Source of the DNA: Acinetobacter defluvii
Lineage (GTDB): Bacteria > Pseudomonadota > Gammaproteobacteria > Pseudomonadales > Moraxellaceae
Assembly (NCBI RefSeq): GCF_001704615.3
Contig: NZ_CP029397.2
Span: forward strand, 1,984,001-2,048,000
DNA length: 64,000 nt
Direction: 5' to 3'
Part shown: in pieces, positions 62,915 through 64,000 of the stretch
How the letters are laid out: every line of letters starts with the position of its first letter
How positions within the stretch are numbered: position 1 is the first letter of the stretch
Notes under the pieces: model-generated
Told to the model about the DNA's origin: nothing
Databases searched by the model: none
The model's input: only the letters and a program-made list of their open reading frames with translations
Program-made: the position numbers and the translations under genes

Positions 62915-64000
62915 ATGCTCGAAGTAGAATTAAAATTTCAAATTGCACCAGATAAACAAGATTTGTTGGTCAAAACCATTCAAAGAAAAAACTTTAACAC
63001 CCTACAACTCAATGCAAAATATTTTGATACTGATGAATTTAAACTTTCCGAGAAACAAATTTCATTACGACAACGTTTAGAAAATTCAGATTGGATACAA
63101 ACACTTAAACTACCAACTGTTCAGCAATTACAACGCTCAGAGTTTGAACAAGACTTAGGAGAGCAAGAACCCGAGAATTTAGATCTAGATATTTATCAAA
63201 AGCAAAAAGACATTGATAAAAAAACCCTCAAACTCTTTAAAAAAATACAGCCAGATCTGCATATCCAGTTTGAAACACAAGTTGAGCGATTTGTCACAGT
63301 CTTTAACTTTCAAAAAAGCCAAATAGAAGTCAGCTTAGATATAGGCAAAATCACTCACCAAGACCAAGTCACAGAAATTTTTGAAATAGAATTTGAACTT
63401 AAACAAGGCACGATCCAAGATTTGATTTCTTTTGTTTTACCGCGTGTTAAACGTTATGGATTATGGCTTGATGTTCGCAGTAAAGCCCAACGTGGTTTTT
63501 TATTAGCGCAAAATAGTCCCGAAAATCCTGTTGCGTTTCAAACACCACTAACTCTAAATGCAGATGAGTCGCCAGAACAAGCACTTAAAGATATTATAAA
63601 TAATGCCTTACAACATATTTTGCCAAATAGTACAGCAATTGCTTCAGGCAATTTTCACAGTGAACATGTCCATCAAGCACGAGTCGCTATTCGTCGTTTA
63701 AGAAGTGCTTTAAAAACTTTTTCTAAATGGTCAAATCATCTTGATCCAACGTGGGAAGAACAACTGGCACAACTCTTTAGGCAACTGGGTACAACGCGTG
63801 ACCTCGATGTCATCGAAGAAGAATTATTGCCGCAGCTTAAAATGGCGGGTGCACCTGAGTTTGAATTAACTTCCCCTTCTCATGAAAATGAAATAGCTTT
63901 AGACAGTGTTTTTAAATCGATGCAATTTAATAATTTAGTTTTGTCTCTGATCCAATATGTAAATGAAAAAAATAGTGAAAAAACCAAAGAAAACTTAAAG
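62915..64000 (+). CDS. CYTH and CHAD domain protein (cut by window end)
   Basis: The first 362 codons of a second CYTH-CHAD gene are present and the frame is still open at base 64000. The CYTH part (1-195) has EVELKF, SLRQRLEN, WIQTLKL, SLDIGKI and EIEFELKQG. The CHAD part from about 220 has the full basic motif EHVHQARVAIRRLRSA (250-265) and later LGTTRDLDVIEEE. CHAD domains bind polyphosphate. It is a paralogue of the gene at 59524 and should be the functional version. Confidence 0.88.
   Translation, partial: MLEVELKFQIAPDKQDLLVKTIQRKNFNTLQLNAKYFDTDEFKLSEKQISLRQRLENSDWIQTLKLPTVQQLQRSEFEQDLGEQEPENLDLDIYQKQKDIDKKTLKLFKKIQPDLHIQFETQVERFVTVFNFQKSQIEVSLDIGKITHQDQVTEIFEIEFELKQGTIQDLISFVLPRVKRYGLWLDVRSKAQRGFLLAQNSPENPVAFQTPLTLNADESPEQALKDIINNALQHILPNSTAIASGNFHSEHVHQARVAIRRLRSALKTFSKWSNHLDPTWEEQLAQLFRQLGTTRDLDVIEEELLPQLKMAGAPEFELTSPSHENEIALDSVFKSMQFNNLVLSLIQYVNEKNSEKTKENLK

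Overview
The window is AT-rich gammaproteobacterial DNA that I assign to Acinetobacter. The reasons are the dat-ddc pair for 1,3-diaminopropane synthesis, the proB-obgE neighbourhood, and the overall codon and base use. No species is claimed. It splits into three blocks.

(1) 1 to about 7,400: the right part of a P4-like satellite or integrative island. It has a P4-type integrase, an AlpA-like regulator, a Rha/KilA-C-type regulator, several small regulators and a YfjI/DUF3987 replication protein, followed by a tract of CCGCAA/TTGCGG repeats that looks like an origin. It has no capsid or tail genes. One AT-rich unknown gene (4957-5868) lies in the cargo position next to the integrase. The left end is outside the window.

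(2) 7,403 to 41,454: a complete-looking, roughly 34-kb temperate podovirus prophage. It sits between a 47-bp direct repeat that is the 3' half of tRNA-Val(GAC); the intact tRNA is at 41,410-41,486. The virion genes, all on the minus strand, follow a T7-like plan: connector/portal, scaffold, capsid, gp49-like protein, tail tubes A and B, internal core proteins (one with a lytic transglycosylase domain), terminase, tail fibre, holin and GH19 endolysin. The control half is lambda-like: cro/cI with an OR array, a gene in the rex position, a terminator, an OL array with a strong promoter, then a RecE-like nuclease, a RecT-like annealing protein, Xis and Int. O and P replication genes lie on the other side, with an iteron origin inside O. 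A Wzy-like membrane polymerase on the opposite strand next to the tail fibre suggests surface-polysaccharide conversion of the lysogen.

(3) 41,500 to 64,000: host chromosome. It holds a MoxR-DUF58-transglutaminase operon, a DUF1615 lipoprotein overlapping a HAD-IB phosphatase, a gene broken by a stop codon, proB, obgE, a LemA pair, ddc-dat, a SIMPL-domain protein, a PAP2 phosphatase, a frameshifted TauE/SafE gene, an Mpo1-like protein, and two CYTH-CHAD paralogues flanking an ABC exporter. The first paralogue has lost its CHAD basic residues.

Observations most worth checking: satellite and prophage sharing one tRNA attachment site; hairpin/T-tract elements that abut start codons of late genes with no separate ribosome binding site; a RecT-like protein with a tail of about four helical repeats; the prophage wzy; the rex-position and cargo genes; and several proteins under 40 residues. 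Everything here is from reading the sequence by eye; no searches were run.
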